A DNA stretch of 64,000 nt from Mesorhizobium loti R88b (GCF_013170845.1 NZ_CP033367.1:1302001-1366000), one strand, 5' to 3'; positions 17,647 to 25,367 are shown, counted from the first letter of the stretch. A program made the numbers and translations. Notes: generated by a model not told the origin, from the sequence alone.

Positions 17647-18438
17647 ATGACCGTGGCTGGAGCCGAGACTGCCTTTCATATCGACGCGGTGCGGTTTGCC
17701 GTCGGCGAGCGGACGCTGCTCGGTCCGGTCTCGCTCGAATTGCAGCGCTCGCGCGTCTATGGGCTGATCGGTCACAATGGTTCGGGCAAGTCGACACTGA
17801 TCAAGCTGCTGGCCCGCCAGCAACCGGCAAGCTCCGGCGCCATCACCTTCGCCAAACGGCCGTTGCCGCAATGGGGCGCCCGCGAACTCGCCCGCGCGCT
17901 CGCCTATCTGCCGCAGACGACGCCAGCGGCAACCGGCCTCACGGTGCGCGAACTGGCGACGCTCGGCCGCTACCCCTGGCATGGCGCGCTTGGCCGCTTC
18001 AGTGCGGAAGACAGGCGGCATGTCGAGGAGGCGCTGGTGCTGACCGACATGGACGGTTTCGCCGACCGGCTGGTCGACGAATTGTCCGGCGGCGAGCGCC
18101 AGCGCGCCTGGCTTGCCATGCTGGTGGCGCAGAATGCCGGCGTCATGCTGCTCGACGAACCGATCTCGGCGCTCGACATCGCCCATCAGGTCGAGGTGCT
18201 GGGTCTGGTCCGGGAGCTCAGCCGCAAACGCGACCTGTGCGTCGTCGTCGTGCTGCACGATCCCAACATGGCGGCACGCTATTGCGATGAGCTGATCGCG
18301 CTCAAGGAAGGCAAGCTGCTGACACGCGGCACTCCGGGCGAAATCATGCGGGGCGACGTGCTCAAGGGCATTTTCGGCGTGGAGATGGGCGTGTTCGCGC
18401 ACCCGGTGACCGGCCAACCCGTCGGCTATGTGCAGTGA
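17647..18438 (+). CDS. fhuC: Hydroxamate-siderophore ABC transporter ATPase FhuC
   Basis: 263 residues. Walker A is GHNGSGKST (42-50), signature LSGGERQR (about 145), Walker B VMLLDEP and the switch histidine is in VVLHDPN. The text LGRYPWHGALGRF, LDIAHQVEVLGL and the ending GQPVGYVQ follow E. coli FhuC closely, which argues for the ferrichrome-type ATPase rather than HmuV or FecE. ATG 17647 has GGAG six bases upstream; the longer frame from 17554 would run through IRO box 2. The partner genes fhuB and fhuD are not in the window; exbB follows. Confidence 0.87.
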   Translation: MTVAGAETAFHIDAVRFAVGERTLLGPVSLELQRSRVYGLIGHNGSGKSTLIKLLARQQPASSGAITFAKRPLPQWGARELARALAYLPQTTPAATGLTVRELATLGRYPWHGALGRFSAEDRRHVEEALVLTDMDGFADRLVDELSGGERQRAWLAMLVAQNAGVMLLDEPISALDIAHQVEVLGLVRELSRKRDLCVVVVLHDPNMAARYCDELIALKEGKLLTRGTPGEIMRGDVLKGIFGVEMGVFAHPVTGQPVGYVQ

Positions 18439-18468
18439 CGATTTCGGCGGTGGAAGTGGCTGGCCGCT

Positions 18469-19473
18469 GTGAGAACAAGGAAGAAGCTCTTGTCTAGACA
18501 TGGTTTGTTGGCGGCGTTGGTCGCATCGGTGATCCTGGCGGGCGGCAGCGCGACCGCGCAGGAGCAACCGGCCGGCGCTGCCCCTGCGATCGCGACCCCG
18601 GCCGCGCCCACTGCAGCCACACCCGCTGCTCCAGCCGCATCAGCGCCCGCCGCACCAGCGCCTGCCACACCGGCGGCAGCCGCACCGGCCATGATGGCGC
18701 CGGCGCCGCCGGCAGGCCAGCCGGGCGCAGCGGTGCCGACCGAGGCCGCGGGAAGAGTGGAGCTGAACCTGCCGCACGATTTGTCGCCATGGGGCATGTT
18801 CATGGCCGCCGACATCATCGTGAAGGCGGTCATGATCGGACTGGCTTTCGCATCGCTCGTCACCTGGACGATATGGCTGGCAAAATCGCTGGAGATTTTC
18901 GGCGGCAAGCTGCGCATCCGCCGCGCCGTCCGGGCGATCGGCGACGCCGCCACGCTGAAGCAGGCCAGCCGCGCGCTCGACCGCAGCGGCGGCCCCGGCG
19001 CGCTTCTGGTCAAGGCAGCGCAAGACGAGACCGCGCTTTCGGCCGGCGCGCTTGACCATGTATCTGGCGACGGGTTGAAGGAACGGGTGAGCTCGCGCCT
19101 GTCGCGCATCGAGGCGGCGGCGTCGCGGCGCATGTCGCGCGGCACCGGCGTGCTGGCGACGATCGGTTCCACGGCGCCTTTCGTCGGCCTGTTCGGCACT
19201 GTCTGGGGCATCATGAATGCCTTCATCGGCATTTCGCAGGCGCAGACCACCAATCTCGCCGTGGTCGCGCCGGGCATCGCCGAAGCGCTGCTGGCCACCG
19301 CGATGGGCCTCGTCGCGGCAATTCCGGCGGTGGTGATCTACAATGTCTTTGCCCGCTCGATAGCCGGCTACCGGCAGATCCTCGCCGATGCCTCGGCCGG
19401 CGTCGAACGGCTGGTCAGCCGCGACCTCGATTTCCGCACGATAGCGCCGGCGACAGCCCTGGCGGCGGAGTAG
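18469..19473 (+). CDS. exbB: TonB-system energiser protein ExbB
   Basis: 334 residues, long for ExbB because of an Ala/Pro-rich periplasmic segment at about 32-80, after a signal-like N-terminus ending SATAQ. The MotA/TolQ/ExbB domain fills about 100-325, with the first membrane helix around 120 and the hallmark [16 protein letters not shown] near 230. It forms the proton channel with ExbD that energises TonB. GTG 18469 is the upstream start; TTG 18490, with AAGGA eight bases before it, is a good alternative giving 327 residues. Confidence 0.88.
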   Translation: MRTRKKLLSRHGLLAALVASVILAGGSATAQEQPAGAAPAIATPAAPTAATPAAPAASAPAAPAPATPAAAAPAMMAPAPPAGQPGAAVPTEAAGRVELNLPHDLSPWGMFMAADIIVKAVMIGLAFASLVTWTIWLAKSLEIFGGKLRIRRAVRAIGDAATLKQASRALDRSGGPGALLVKAAQDETALSAGALDHVSGDGLKERVSSRLSRIEAAASRRMSRGTGVLATIGSTAPFVGLFGTVWGIMNAFIGISQAQTTNLAVVAPGIAEALLATAMGLVAAIPAVVIYNVFARSIAGYRQILADASAGVERLVSRDLDFRTIAPATALAAE

Positions 19474-19486
19474 CAGGAGCAGCGCC

Positions 19487-19954
19487 ATGGGAAGCAGAAT
19501 CCGACAGACCATGGACGACGATCTCGAGGAGAGCCACGAGATCAACGTCACGCCCTTCATCGACGTCATCTTGGTGCTCCTGATCATCTTCATGGTCGCG
19601 GCACCCCTGGCGACGGTGGACGTCAATGTCGACCTGCCGGGATCGACGGCGACACCCGCGCCGCGGCCGGAGACGCCGCTTTTCCTGACCTTGAAGGACG
19701 ATCTCACCCTGGCGATCGGTAACGACACGGTGCCGCGCCCGGCCTTCGCCGCCACGCTGGACAGCAGGACCAAGGGCGACAAGCAGACGCGTATCTTCCT
19801 GCGTGCCGACAAGGCGGTCGCCTATGGCGACCTGATGGAGGCGATGAACCTTTTGCGCGGCGCCGGTTACCTGAAGATCGCGCTGGTCGGCCTGGAGGCG
19901 GCGCCCGCGGCCGATGCACCGGCGCCCGCGACGACGGGAACCGTGATGCCATGA
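19487..19954 (+). CDS. exbD: TonB-system protein ExbD
   Basis: 155 residues. A cytoplasmic N-terminus is followed by INVTPFIDVILVLLIIFMV, the single membrane helix with the essential aspartate used in proton transfer, then a periplasmic domain. AGGAG lies seven bases before ATG 19487. The C-terminal residues (APAADAPAPATTG) are a low-complexity tail. It overlaps tonB by four bases (ATGA). Confidence 0.92.
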   Translation: MGSRIRQTMDDDLEESHEINVTPFIDVILVLLIIFMVAAPLATVDVNVDLPGSTATPAPRPETPLFLTLKDDLTLAIGNDTVPRPAFAATLDSRTKGDKQTRIFLRADKAVAYGDLMEAMNLLRGAGYLKIALVGLEAAPAADAPAPATTGTVMP

Positions 19955-20895
19955 CGCAATCGGCCGGTTCTCCGACGGTAGAGCTGTCGCGCTTTCGCTG
20001 GCGCGACCTCGGTCTGTGGGTTGGGGCGGCCGCTTTGGTCCTCGGAGCGCATGTCGCGGTTGCTTATGCCGTGCAGAACTTCAGCATGGTCAATGAAGCG
20101 GATGGCGGCTCGCCGCCAGCCCAGGTGATTGAGATGGCGCCGATGACGGTGATGCCGGCTGTGGAGGAACAGGTCGCGGCGCTGGATGCGGTGACGCCGG
20201 ACCAGAGCGAGCCAACGCCAACACCGACGACGACGGAACCGACACCTGAGCAGGTCGAGAAGGCTGAACCGATTGTCGAACAGCCGGAAGCGGTTGCGCC
20301 CGACGAGACCGAGCCCACCCAGACCGAAATGGCTGAGCAGATCGATCGGCCACCGCTGGATGAGGTGATCCCGGACATTGTCGAGGCCGTCGCCCCCGAT
20401 GTGGTCGTTCCGTTGCCTCAGCCGAAGCCGGTCGAGGCGCCGAAGGACAAGAAACCGGTTGAGGCCAAGGCTAGAAAGCCTGTCGACAAGCCTAAACCCA
20501 AGAAGGAAAAAGCGGCGCCGCCCAAAACGGTAGCCGCTGCCAGCGCCGATGCCAAGGCTGCGGCCAAGACAGCAGCGCCGAAATCGGCGGAAGCGACTGG
20601 GCGATCCGGCGACTCCAGCAAATGGGATTCAAGACTGCGCTCATGGATCAATCGACATACGCGCTATCCGAGTGCGGCAAGAGCCCAACGCGCCGAAGGC
20701 AGTGCATACGTAACGTTTACAGTCGACTCGTCCGGCCGGGTGCTGTCTGCCAGATTGACCCGTTCCTCCGGCAATGTGGACCTGGATCGCGCGGCACTTT
20801 CCGTGCTTCAGGGGGCTTCCGTTCCCGCACCCCCGCCTGAGCTTGGTGGGCGCCAAAGCCGCACGGCGCCGTTCGTCTTCAACTTGCGCGATTAG
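19951..20895 (+). CDS. tonB: Energy transducer TonB
   Basis: 314 residues. One N-terminal membrane anchor (LWVGAAALVLGAHVAVAYAV, about 23-42), a long Pro/Glu/Lys-rich spacer (about 75-200, with TPTPTTTEPTPEQ and PKPKKEKAAPP) that spans the periplasm, and a C-terminal TonB domain from RYPSAARAQRAEGSAYVTF to the end. It passes the ExbBD proton-motive energy to outer-membrane receptors such as siderophore receptors. The gene starts inside exbD, and the shared IRO boxes upstream of fhuC would place the whole operon under iron control. Confidence 0.9.
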   Translation: MTQSAGSPTVELSRFRWRDLGLWVGAAALVLGAHVAVAYAVQNFSMVNEADGGSPPAQVIEMAPMTVMPAVEEQVAALDAVTPDQSEPTPTPTTTEPTPEQVEKAEPIVEQPEAVAPDETEPTQTEMAEQIDRPPLDEVIPDIVEAVAPDVVVPLPQPKPVEAPKDKKPVEAKARKPVDKPKPKKEKAAPPKTVAAASADAKAAAKTAAPKSAEATGRSGDSSKWDSRLRSWINRHTRYPSAARAQRAEGSAYVTFTVDSSGRVLSARLTRSSGNVDLDRAALSVLQGASVPAPPPELGGRQSRTAPFVFNLRD

Positions 20896-20906
20896 CGTGT
20901 CCTGAG

Positions 20907-20926
20907 GGCACCGAAACGGTGGTGCC
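20907..20926 (+). terminator. Weak hairpin after tonB
   Basis: GGCACC and GGTGCC form a 6-bp stem with an 8-base loop 11 bases after the tonB stop, with GAGGGC/GCCCTC further out. There is no U-run. It lies between convergent tonB and the small-gene cassette and could end either transcript. Confidence 0.35.
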
Positions 20927-20953
20927 ATTGGCCCTCGCGCGGACAGCGATCGA

Positions 20954-21274
20954 TCAGCGGCCCATCGACTGGCAGAGCGCTTCGACCTGCTCCAGGTAGA
21001 AGCGGCATTTCGTCCGCAGCGTCCTGAGGCTCGGGTCGTCGGCGCCATTGATCTCGATGGTCTGCATCATGAAGTCGAAATGGGCGTGAAAGGCATCCGT
21101 CGCCCCCCACAGGCTGTCGGCCTGCCAGGTGTCGGCCATTGCCATCGAGACGAGCTGGCGGGCTTCGATGCGCGCGCTATCCGGTGATGCCGGACGGCGG
21201 GCGATCAAGGCGTGGAGCTCGCCGAAAATGCTGTCGCTGGCGTCGGCGCTGCTGATGGTTGCGATCATGTTCAT
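20954..21274 (-). CDS. Hypothetical protein, 106 residues, last gene of the SagB cassette
   Basis: Not recognised. It is soluble, without signal peptide or membrane helix, and mostly helical in appearance (SIFGELHALIARR, ARIEARQLVSMAMADTW, SLRTLRTKCRFYLEQVEAL). GAGGGGGA lies seven bases before ATG 21274, so it is a real gene; a second ATG two codons later is the alternative. It is the last of four genes following the 31-residue peptide gene on the same strand, 28 bases after the previous one. A partner or carrier role in the same pathway is inference from position. Confidence 0.62.
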   Translation of the reverse strand: MNMIATISSADASDSIFGELHALIARRPASPDSARIEARQLVSMAMADTWQADSLWGATDAFHAHFDFMMQTIEINGADDPSLRTLRTKCRFYLEQVEALCQSMGR

Positions 21275-21302
21275 CGGCGGGTCCCCCTCAAATCTGCGTG
21301 CA

Positions 21303-21542
21303 TTAATGTCGATGTTGCGGGCTAGCGGCGATCAAGGTCGGAATCGCTGTCATATCGGATGGCTGGCCCCGGATGATGTTGGCGACCTCAGCGTCGGCCT
21401 GTTCGAACCAGTAGACCATTTCGGCATGACCGAGGTCGGCGGCGGCCTTCTTCAGGAGGGGGAGCAGGCTTTGCAGCGCACAGACTGTCTCCCACCGGCT
21501 CGGCCGCGAGCCGGCCGGCGCGCACAGGGCTGAAGGTTGCAT
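21303..21542 (-). CDS. Hypothetical protein, 79 residues, SagB cassette
   Basis: Not recognised. Central part WETVCALQSLLPLLKKAAADLG and HAEMVYWFEQADAEVANIIRG looks like two amphipathic helices, flanked by a proline-rich start and a polar end. It begins three bases after the stop of the preceding small gene, with AAGGAG about ten bases upstream of ATG 21542. The tight spacing shows co-translation. No function can be assigned. Confidence 0.55.
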   Translation of the reverse strand: MQPSALCAPAGSRPSRWETVCALQSLLPLLKKAAADLGHAEMVYWFEQADAEVANIIRGQPSDMTAIPTLIAASPQHRH

Positions 21543-21545
21543 CCG

Positions 21546-21797
21546 CTACGCGCTCCTTGGCTGGGCGTGGCTTTCCTTTGCATTGGCCTTGGAATGCATC
21601 GGGTTGCCGCTGAGCTGCGCATGCCTTGCCGGCCGTGCGCCGCGCAGGACATCGAAGGCTTCGGCATAGGCCATGCCCAAGAGATAGGAGATCATGGGAA
21701 AACGGCTTGCTTCGGCCATCTGCACCAGCTCATTGCTCATCGATGCGATGTATTGAAGACTATCGATCTCTGACTGACGTAGGGTCTGATTTGGCAC
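21546..21797 (-). CDS. Hypothetical protein, 83 residues, SagB cassette
   Basis: Not recognised. A helical N-terminal part (SEIDSLQYIASMSNELVQMA, then MISYLLGMAYAEAFDVLRG) is followed by a polar, low-complexity tail. The GTG start at 21797 is chosen because AGGAG lies six bases upstream, one of the best ribosome sites in the cassette. It follows the dehydrogenase gene by 67 bases and is followed by the 79-residue gene three bases later. Confidence 0.6.
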   Translation of the reverse strand: MPNQTLRQSEIDSLQYIASMSNELVQMAEASRFPMISYLLGMAYAEAFDVLRGARPARHAQLSGNPMHSKANAKESHAQPRSA

Positions 21798-21864
21798 GGT
21801 CTGCTCCTGTCATCTGGTGGAACTCAGAGAAAGCGTACTGGATACAACAGACATAATAAGACGG

Positions 21865-22929
21865 CTAATTGATCGACTGACCCGCCGAATGCGGGCTTGG
21901 TTCCGGGGTCGAGAGGGTCAACGCATAGATCGGTGCGTCGGTAAGGCGGTCGAGGCCGAGAAGGCGGTTGATCGCCGAATGGCTGAGCGCTGCCGTGGGA
22001 CAGGCCGACAGACCATGCCTGGTCGCCGCCAGCATCATGTTCTGGCCGATATGGCCGGCCTCGATCAGCACGACGCGGTAGGCGTTGGCATCCTCATATT
22101 TCCACATGGTGCGGTCGAGCCTGGCACAAAGCATGATCAGGCAAGGCATGGCATCAGCCCATTCCTGCCCGCCGACCAGTTCGGAGATCTTCGGCAGATG
22201 GTTGACGGAGACCCTGCCGAGATCGTGATCGGCAGCGGAATAGTGATAGACGCCGGGCTCCAGCCCCTCGACGCCAAGTGCTACCACATAGGCCTCGTAG
22301 GGGTTCCGGGCGCCGCCCGAAGGGGTCATGCCCAGCGGCAGGGCGCCGACGCAGTTGCTGGTCTCGCCGGTGATGCCCATGCCCGCGAACAGACAGTCGG
22401 AGAGCTGCTGGGCGGTGATGGTGGGCGCGGCCGCGGTGCGGTTGGTGCGGCGCCGCGCCATCAGGCTCAGAAGTTCGTTGTCGTCGAGCGCATTCGGCAG
22501 CCGAATGGCGCCCATGGCATTCTTGAGCACGAGGTCGGGCTGCGCGACGTGCCCGGCGCGGTCGATCTGGTGTGTCTCGGCCTGTTCAATAGTCATGAAC
22601 TCTGCGTCCTGGACGCAGAAATGCATCAGCGCGGTCGGGATGCCCCACCTCCACTGTCCGGAAAATTTTGTTTCCTGTTCGGCCAGCGGCGAGCCGGCGG
22701 TGACCAGGGCGGAAAAATCAAGCAATTGCGGGACGACGGCGTTGAGGTCGGATTTCGACCATCCATGGGCGCGCGCGATTTCCGCCGTGGACGCCCATTC
22801 GTCCCAGGATGCAAGAAGGCCGACTACCTCGGGGCTGCATTCAAATACGTTTCTGGTCAGGAAGTTGCAGGCCGTGACCTTGTTGGTCCCGGGATAGAAG
22901 ACAAGCGTTTTTGAAGAGCGCATTTTCAT
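21865..22929 (-). CDS. SagB/ThcOx-type nitroreductase-fold dehydrogenase, probable peptide-modifying enzyme
   Basis: 354 residues. About 145-340 is a nitroreductase-fold, FMN-type domain of the SagB/ThcOx group: RRTNRT near 140, MTPSGGARNPYEAYVVA near 205 (the SagB hallmark PSGGARxPxE), then VYHYSAADHDL and the later HIGQNMMLAATRHGLSACP, a typical flavin-site segment. In thiazole/oxazole peptide systems SagB oxidises azolines to azoles. The first 90 residues (NFLTRNVFECSPEVVGLL, STAEIARAHG, VVPQLLDFSALV) read like a PqqD/RRE-type winged helix that binds precursor peptides. A 31-residue peptide gene lies just upstream. No YcaO cyclodehydratase is in the window. ATG 22929 has no good ribosome site; ATG 22923 is possible. 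Confidence 0.82.
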   Translation of the reverse strand: MKMRSSKTLVFYPGTNKVTACNFLTRNVFECSPEVVGLLASWDEWASTAEIARAHGWSKSDLNAVVPQLLDFSALVTAGSPLAEQETKFSGQWRWGIPTALMHFCVQDAEFMTIEQAETHQIDRAGHVAQPDLVLKNAMGAIRLPNALDDNELLSLMARRRTNRTAAAPTITAQQLSDCLFAGMGITGETSNCVGALPLGMTPSGGARNPYEAYVVALGVEGLEPGVYHYSAADHDLGRVSVNHLPKISELVGGQEWADAMPCLIMLCARLDRTMWKYEDANAYRVVLIEAGHIGQNMMLAATRHGLSACPTAALSHSAINRLLGLDRLTDAPIYALTLSTPEPSPHSAGQSIN

Positions 22930-22957
22930 GATGCTGGATGCCGTTTTGTGAATGCGA

Positions 22958-22988
22958 GACGCCGACTGGCTGACAGCCCGTCGGCGCC
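22958..22988 (-). promoter_or_regulatory. Hairpin between peptide gene and dehydrogenase gene
   Basis: On the transcript GGCGCCGAC pairs with GTCGGCGTC (nine pairs with one G-U), and inside it GGCT pairs with AGCC over a three-base loop. It begins nine bases after the peptide stop and ends 28 bases before the dehydrogenase start. There is no U-run, so partial termination or 3-prime-end protection is more likely than full termination; either would give more peptide than enzyme transcript. Confidence 0.55.
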
Positions 22989-22996
22989 GAACGACT

Positions 22997-23092
22997 TCAG
23001 CGCTTGTTGTAGTGCATGCCCTGCGAGAAGAAGACGGTCTGCGTGCCTGCGGCGACCGTCAGCTTCGGGGCATTGTTTACTTTCTTGGCCAT
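22997..23092 (-). CDS. Candidate precursor peptide, 31 residues
   Basis: A short gene starting MAKKVNNAPKL and ending GMHYNKR. Residues 1-13 are lysine-rich and polar, residues 14-18 are AAGTQ, and the second half contains TVFFSQ and one Tyr; there is no cysteine. ATG 23092 is supported by AGGGA five bases upstream. It is the first gene of the cassette, followed by a hairpin and then the SagB-type dehydrogenase gene. Leader-like start, small size and position suggest a ribosomally made peptide modified by that enzyme. It could instead be a regulatory leader peptide. I know no family that matches it. Confidence 0.55.
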   Translation of the reverse strand: MAKKVNNAPKLTVAAGTQTVFFSQGMHYNKR

Positions 23093-23107
23093 TTTTGTCC
23101 CTTTCCC

Positions 23108-23152
23108 GACCCCCAAATGGGATCTGTTGAAAGACCCCCACAGCGGGATCTG
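23108..23152 (-). promoter_or_regulatory. Tandem leader repeats before the peptide gene
   Basis: On the transcript the unit CAGATCCC-N3/4-TGGGGGTC occurs twice (23152-23133 and 23126-23108), ending 15 bases before the peptide start codon. Within each unit GATCCC can pair with GGGGTC (one U-G pair), giving two consecutive 6-bp hairpins. They could be a protein- or RNA-binding leader element. Confidence 0.45.
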
Positions 23153-23215
23153 CGAGAGGAAAGGTAAGGTCGAAAGAGTTAATGGTTTGTTAAAATTGTA
23201 GTAAAGCCAACGTGA

Positions 23216-23253
23216 TCTAAAATATCTTTATTGGTGATAAAGTCTAAAATATC
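23216..23253. promoter_or_regulatory. Candidate operator: direct repeats around a palindrome
   Basis: Two perfect 11-bp direct repeats, TCTAAAATATC at 23216-23226 and 23243-23253, directly flank a palindrome CTTTAT-TGGTG-ATAAAG (23226-23242). The block lies about 125 bp before the peptide start and 187 bp after the stop of the XRE-type regulator gene. The symmetry and the AT-rich setting suit a dimeric regulator's site at the cassette promoter. Confidence 0.5.
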
Positions 23254-23439
23254 GATTTTGCTCAGATATGGAGTAGGCAATCGAAAGCATACGCTTTTTC
23301 GGGATATTCTTATTCTTATTTAGCGTAAGCGATCAGCTGGCGCACGTCGCCCAAAGGCGCCCCCGGCTTTGGGGAGACGATGCGCATAGAGACAAAGACC
23401 TGAAGGGCGTCTGTCACATCCTTGGCGACGCGAAGCGGT

Positions 23440-24237
23440 TCAGCCCACCCCGTCCCGGGCGAGGCTGACGACGAGTTGATCGATGCCCGGATCATCAAGC
23501 CTGACGACATGCGCCATGCGGATCGCATGCCGTGGCCGGATACCGGACATATCCTGCCGCATGATGACCGATACGAATGCCGGCCCGGCCTCCGTCAGAA
23601 GCATGGCCTTGCCCGTCAGCACCGGTTCGGAGATAGGAGCCCATTGCACCGAGATCAGCGATGGTTCACCGGTCTGGCGGCGGTTGACGCCACTGAAATA
23701 GATCCAGTTCAGGCGCGAGATCGCCACGCCATAGTGATTGCCGCGCGCCCGCGCCCATGTCGAGCCACGGCGCTCCGACCATCCGGTGACCCGGCGGAAT
23801 GTGACCAGTTCAGCCTCGCGACGCACGAAGGTCACCGAGCGCATCAAGAGGTCGGGACGAGCGGGAATCGAAAAGTAGGTGAAATAGGTGCCGCCCGCGA
23901 TCGATGGGGCGGGCGGGCGGATCATCTGGTTGAACAGGCTTTCCGAAATCGGCGGCAGGCCGGGAGCCCTCGGCTCGGGAGCGCCTGGGTCCCGGTAGAG
24001 TTCCGCTTCGTCGATGCGGAAGTAGTCGCAAATCAGCTTGGCAGTCGCCTTGTTCGGAACGGTCTGGCCCTGCAGGTAGCGTTCGAACTGCGTACGGTTG
24101 ATACGCAACTCACGGCATACGGCGCTAACCGAAGCATGGTCCTTGCAGAGCCGTCGGAGATTTGCAGCGAGGTTCTCGCGAATGGACACGGCGTTGCTTT
24201 CGCAGGCGAATTCTTCATTTCGACTCAAGAATCCCAT
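23440..24237 (-). CDS. XRE-type helix-turn-helix regulator with C-terminal sensor-like domain
   Basis: 265 residues. About 18-80 is a Cro/CI-type helix-turn-helix (SIRENLAANLRRLC, VSAVCRELRINRTQFERYLQG, TAKLICDYFRIDEAELYRDP). The rest, about 95-265, has mixed strands (AGGTYFTYFSIPARP, LISRLNWIYFSG-like) and may sense a ligand; no family is recognised. It is the first gene of the minus-strand run and the nearest regulator to the peptide/SagB genes. ATG 24237 is chosen because the helix-turn-helix then starts at the usual distance; the open frame extends to 24387 with poor codons. A GTG at about 24189 is also possible. Confidence 0.72.
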   Translation of the reverse strand: MGFLSRNEEFACESNAVSIRENLAANLRRLCKDHASVSAVCRELRINRTQFERYLQGQTVPNKATAKLICDYFRIDEAELYRDPGAPEPRAPGLPPISESLFNQMIRPPAPSIAGGTYFTYFSIPARPDLLMRSVTFVRREAELVTFRRVTGWSERRGSTWARARGNHYGVAISRLNWIYFSGVNRRQTGEPSLISVQWAPISEPVLTGKAMLLTEAGPAFVSVIMRQDMSGIRPRHAIRMAHVVRLDDPGIDQLVVSLARDGVG

Positions 24238-24514
24238 ATAACGTCTTCGGTCGCCCCCGCCGAAACGCCTTGTCACAACACACAGAAAAAACTGATTTGA
24301 GAGCCCCAGTCTAATGGGACAGCTTTCAAAAAAAATAGCGCCAATCCGATAGCGGCCATCGCCATAAGTCCAATTGACAATTGCCATGCATCGGAATCGC
24401 GCGAAATCGCATATGGCCTTTTTGGGGGGTATCGGCGCCGCGTCGCATCGGGCTGTATCGGACGGTGCCCGAGCCTTGGCGGTCAGTCAAAAAGTGGAAA
24501 ACCGATTATCCCGC

Positions 24515-24590
<76 letters not shown>

Positions 24591-24736
24591 GTCCAACGGA
24601 TGGCGCATTTATCGGGCGCGGCGGATTTCTGTCAAGGCGGCGTTTTGCCGAAATCCTTGTTGCCTGGCGCGGTGGCTGCCGGCCCTTGCCGGTTTGGCGC
24701 GCAATGGCTACATGTCGGCAACAATCGGAGACCGGC

Positions 24737-25033
24737 ATGCTCGCCCTCATTCAAACCATCGTCATGGCGCTTGACCTCTACTGGTGGATCATCATCGCCT
24801 CGGCGATCTTTTCCTGGCTCTACGCCTTCAACGTCGTGAATTCGCGCAACCAGTTCGTCGGCAGCATCGGCAACATGCTCTATCGGCTGACCGAACCGGC
24901 GCTGCGGCCGATCCGCCGCTTCATGCCGGACCTTGGCGGCGTCGACATCTCGCCGATCATCCTGCTCTTGATCCTGTTCTTCGTCAGGCAGTTCATTCTC
25001 ACCACGGTAGCGCCGCTGGTGCTGGGCGCTTGA
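24737..25033 (+). CDS. YggT family membrane protein
   Basis: 98 residues with two hydrophobic segments, about 3-28 (ending [10 protein letters not shown]) and 76-96 ([15 protein letters not shown]), and the conserved loop [23 protein letters not shown] between them, which defines the YggT family. The family is linked to membrane integrity, osmotic tolerance and septum-related functions, but its biochemistry is not settled. GGAG lies six bases before ATG 24737. It is followed eight bases later by a yggU-like gene, the usual pairing. Confidence 0.9.
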   Translation: MLALIQTIVMALDLYWWIIIASAIFSWLYAFNVVNSRNQFVGSIGNMLYRLTEPALRPIRRFMPDLGGVDISPIILLLILFFVRQFILTTVAPLVLGA

Positions 25034-25040
25034 CGCCTGA

Positions 25041-25364
25041 ATGAGCGCGCCGTTCCGCATCCGCGAGAACGGCATCGACCTGTTCGTGCGGCTGACACCA
25101 AAATCTTCCGTGGACAGGTTCGAAGGCGCCGAAACCTCGGCGGACGGGCGAAGCCATTTGAAGGCGCGGGTCCGCGCCGTGCCCGAAAACGGCGCCGCCA
25201 ATCAAGCGTTGCAGAAACTGGTCGCCAAGGCACTGGGAGTGCCGGCATCGTCCGTCTCGGTCGTCGCCGGCGGCACCGCACGGCTCAAGACGTTGCGTAT
25301 ACTGGGTGATCCCGAGATGCTGGCGCGGGACGTCGAAACGCTCAGCGGCCAGTCGTCCGGCTGA
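25041..25364 (+). CDS. DUF167 (YggU) family protein
   Basis: 107 residues covering the whole DUF167 domain: DLFVRLTPKSSVDRFEG at about 14-30, LKARVRAVPENGAANQALQK at 42-61 (the family's ENGKAN-like motif) and SVVAGGTARLKTLRI at 74-88. It is a small alpha/beta protein of unknown role that usually accompanies yggT, as here. The start at 25041 follows the yggT stop closely. Convergent with the RpiR-family regulator gene. Confidence 0.9.
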   Translation: MSAPFRIRENGIDLFVRLTPKSSVDRFEGAETSADGRSHLKARVRAVPENGAANQALQKLVAKALGVPASSVSVVAGGTARLKTLRILGDPEMLARDVETLSGQSSG

Positions 25365-25367
25365 AGT

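Larger units (their letters stand above)
23093..23439. other. AT-rich control region of the peptide cassette, no gene seen
   Basis: This 347-base spacer between the XRE-type regulator and the peptide gene is markedly richer in A and T from about 23160 to 23325 than anything around it. It holds the two tandem leader repeats near the peptide gene and a repeat block at 23216-23253. A short reverse frame near 23316-23528 overlaps the regulator's end and is not supported as a gene. Promoters for the cassette should lie here. Confidence 0.6.

Noticed and set aside
21810..21854. 14-residue Ser/Thr-rich frame (starts MSVVSS) between the dehydrogenase and the next small gene, considered as a second precursor peptide
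   Set aside because: No ribosome site and very short; chance occurrence is likely in a 67-base gap.
22926..23201. Forward and reverse frames of 60-71 residues overlapping the 31-residue peptide gene
   Set aside because: They lack ribosome sites and overlap the better-supported peptide gene and its leader hairpins.
23316..23528. 70-residue reverse frame overlapping the end of the XRE-type regulator
   Set aside because: It could be a frameshifted tail of the regulator, but no family end is known to compare with and it has no ribosome site. The regulator reads through to its own stop at 23440.
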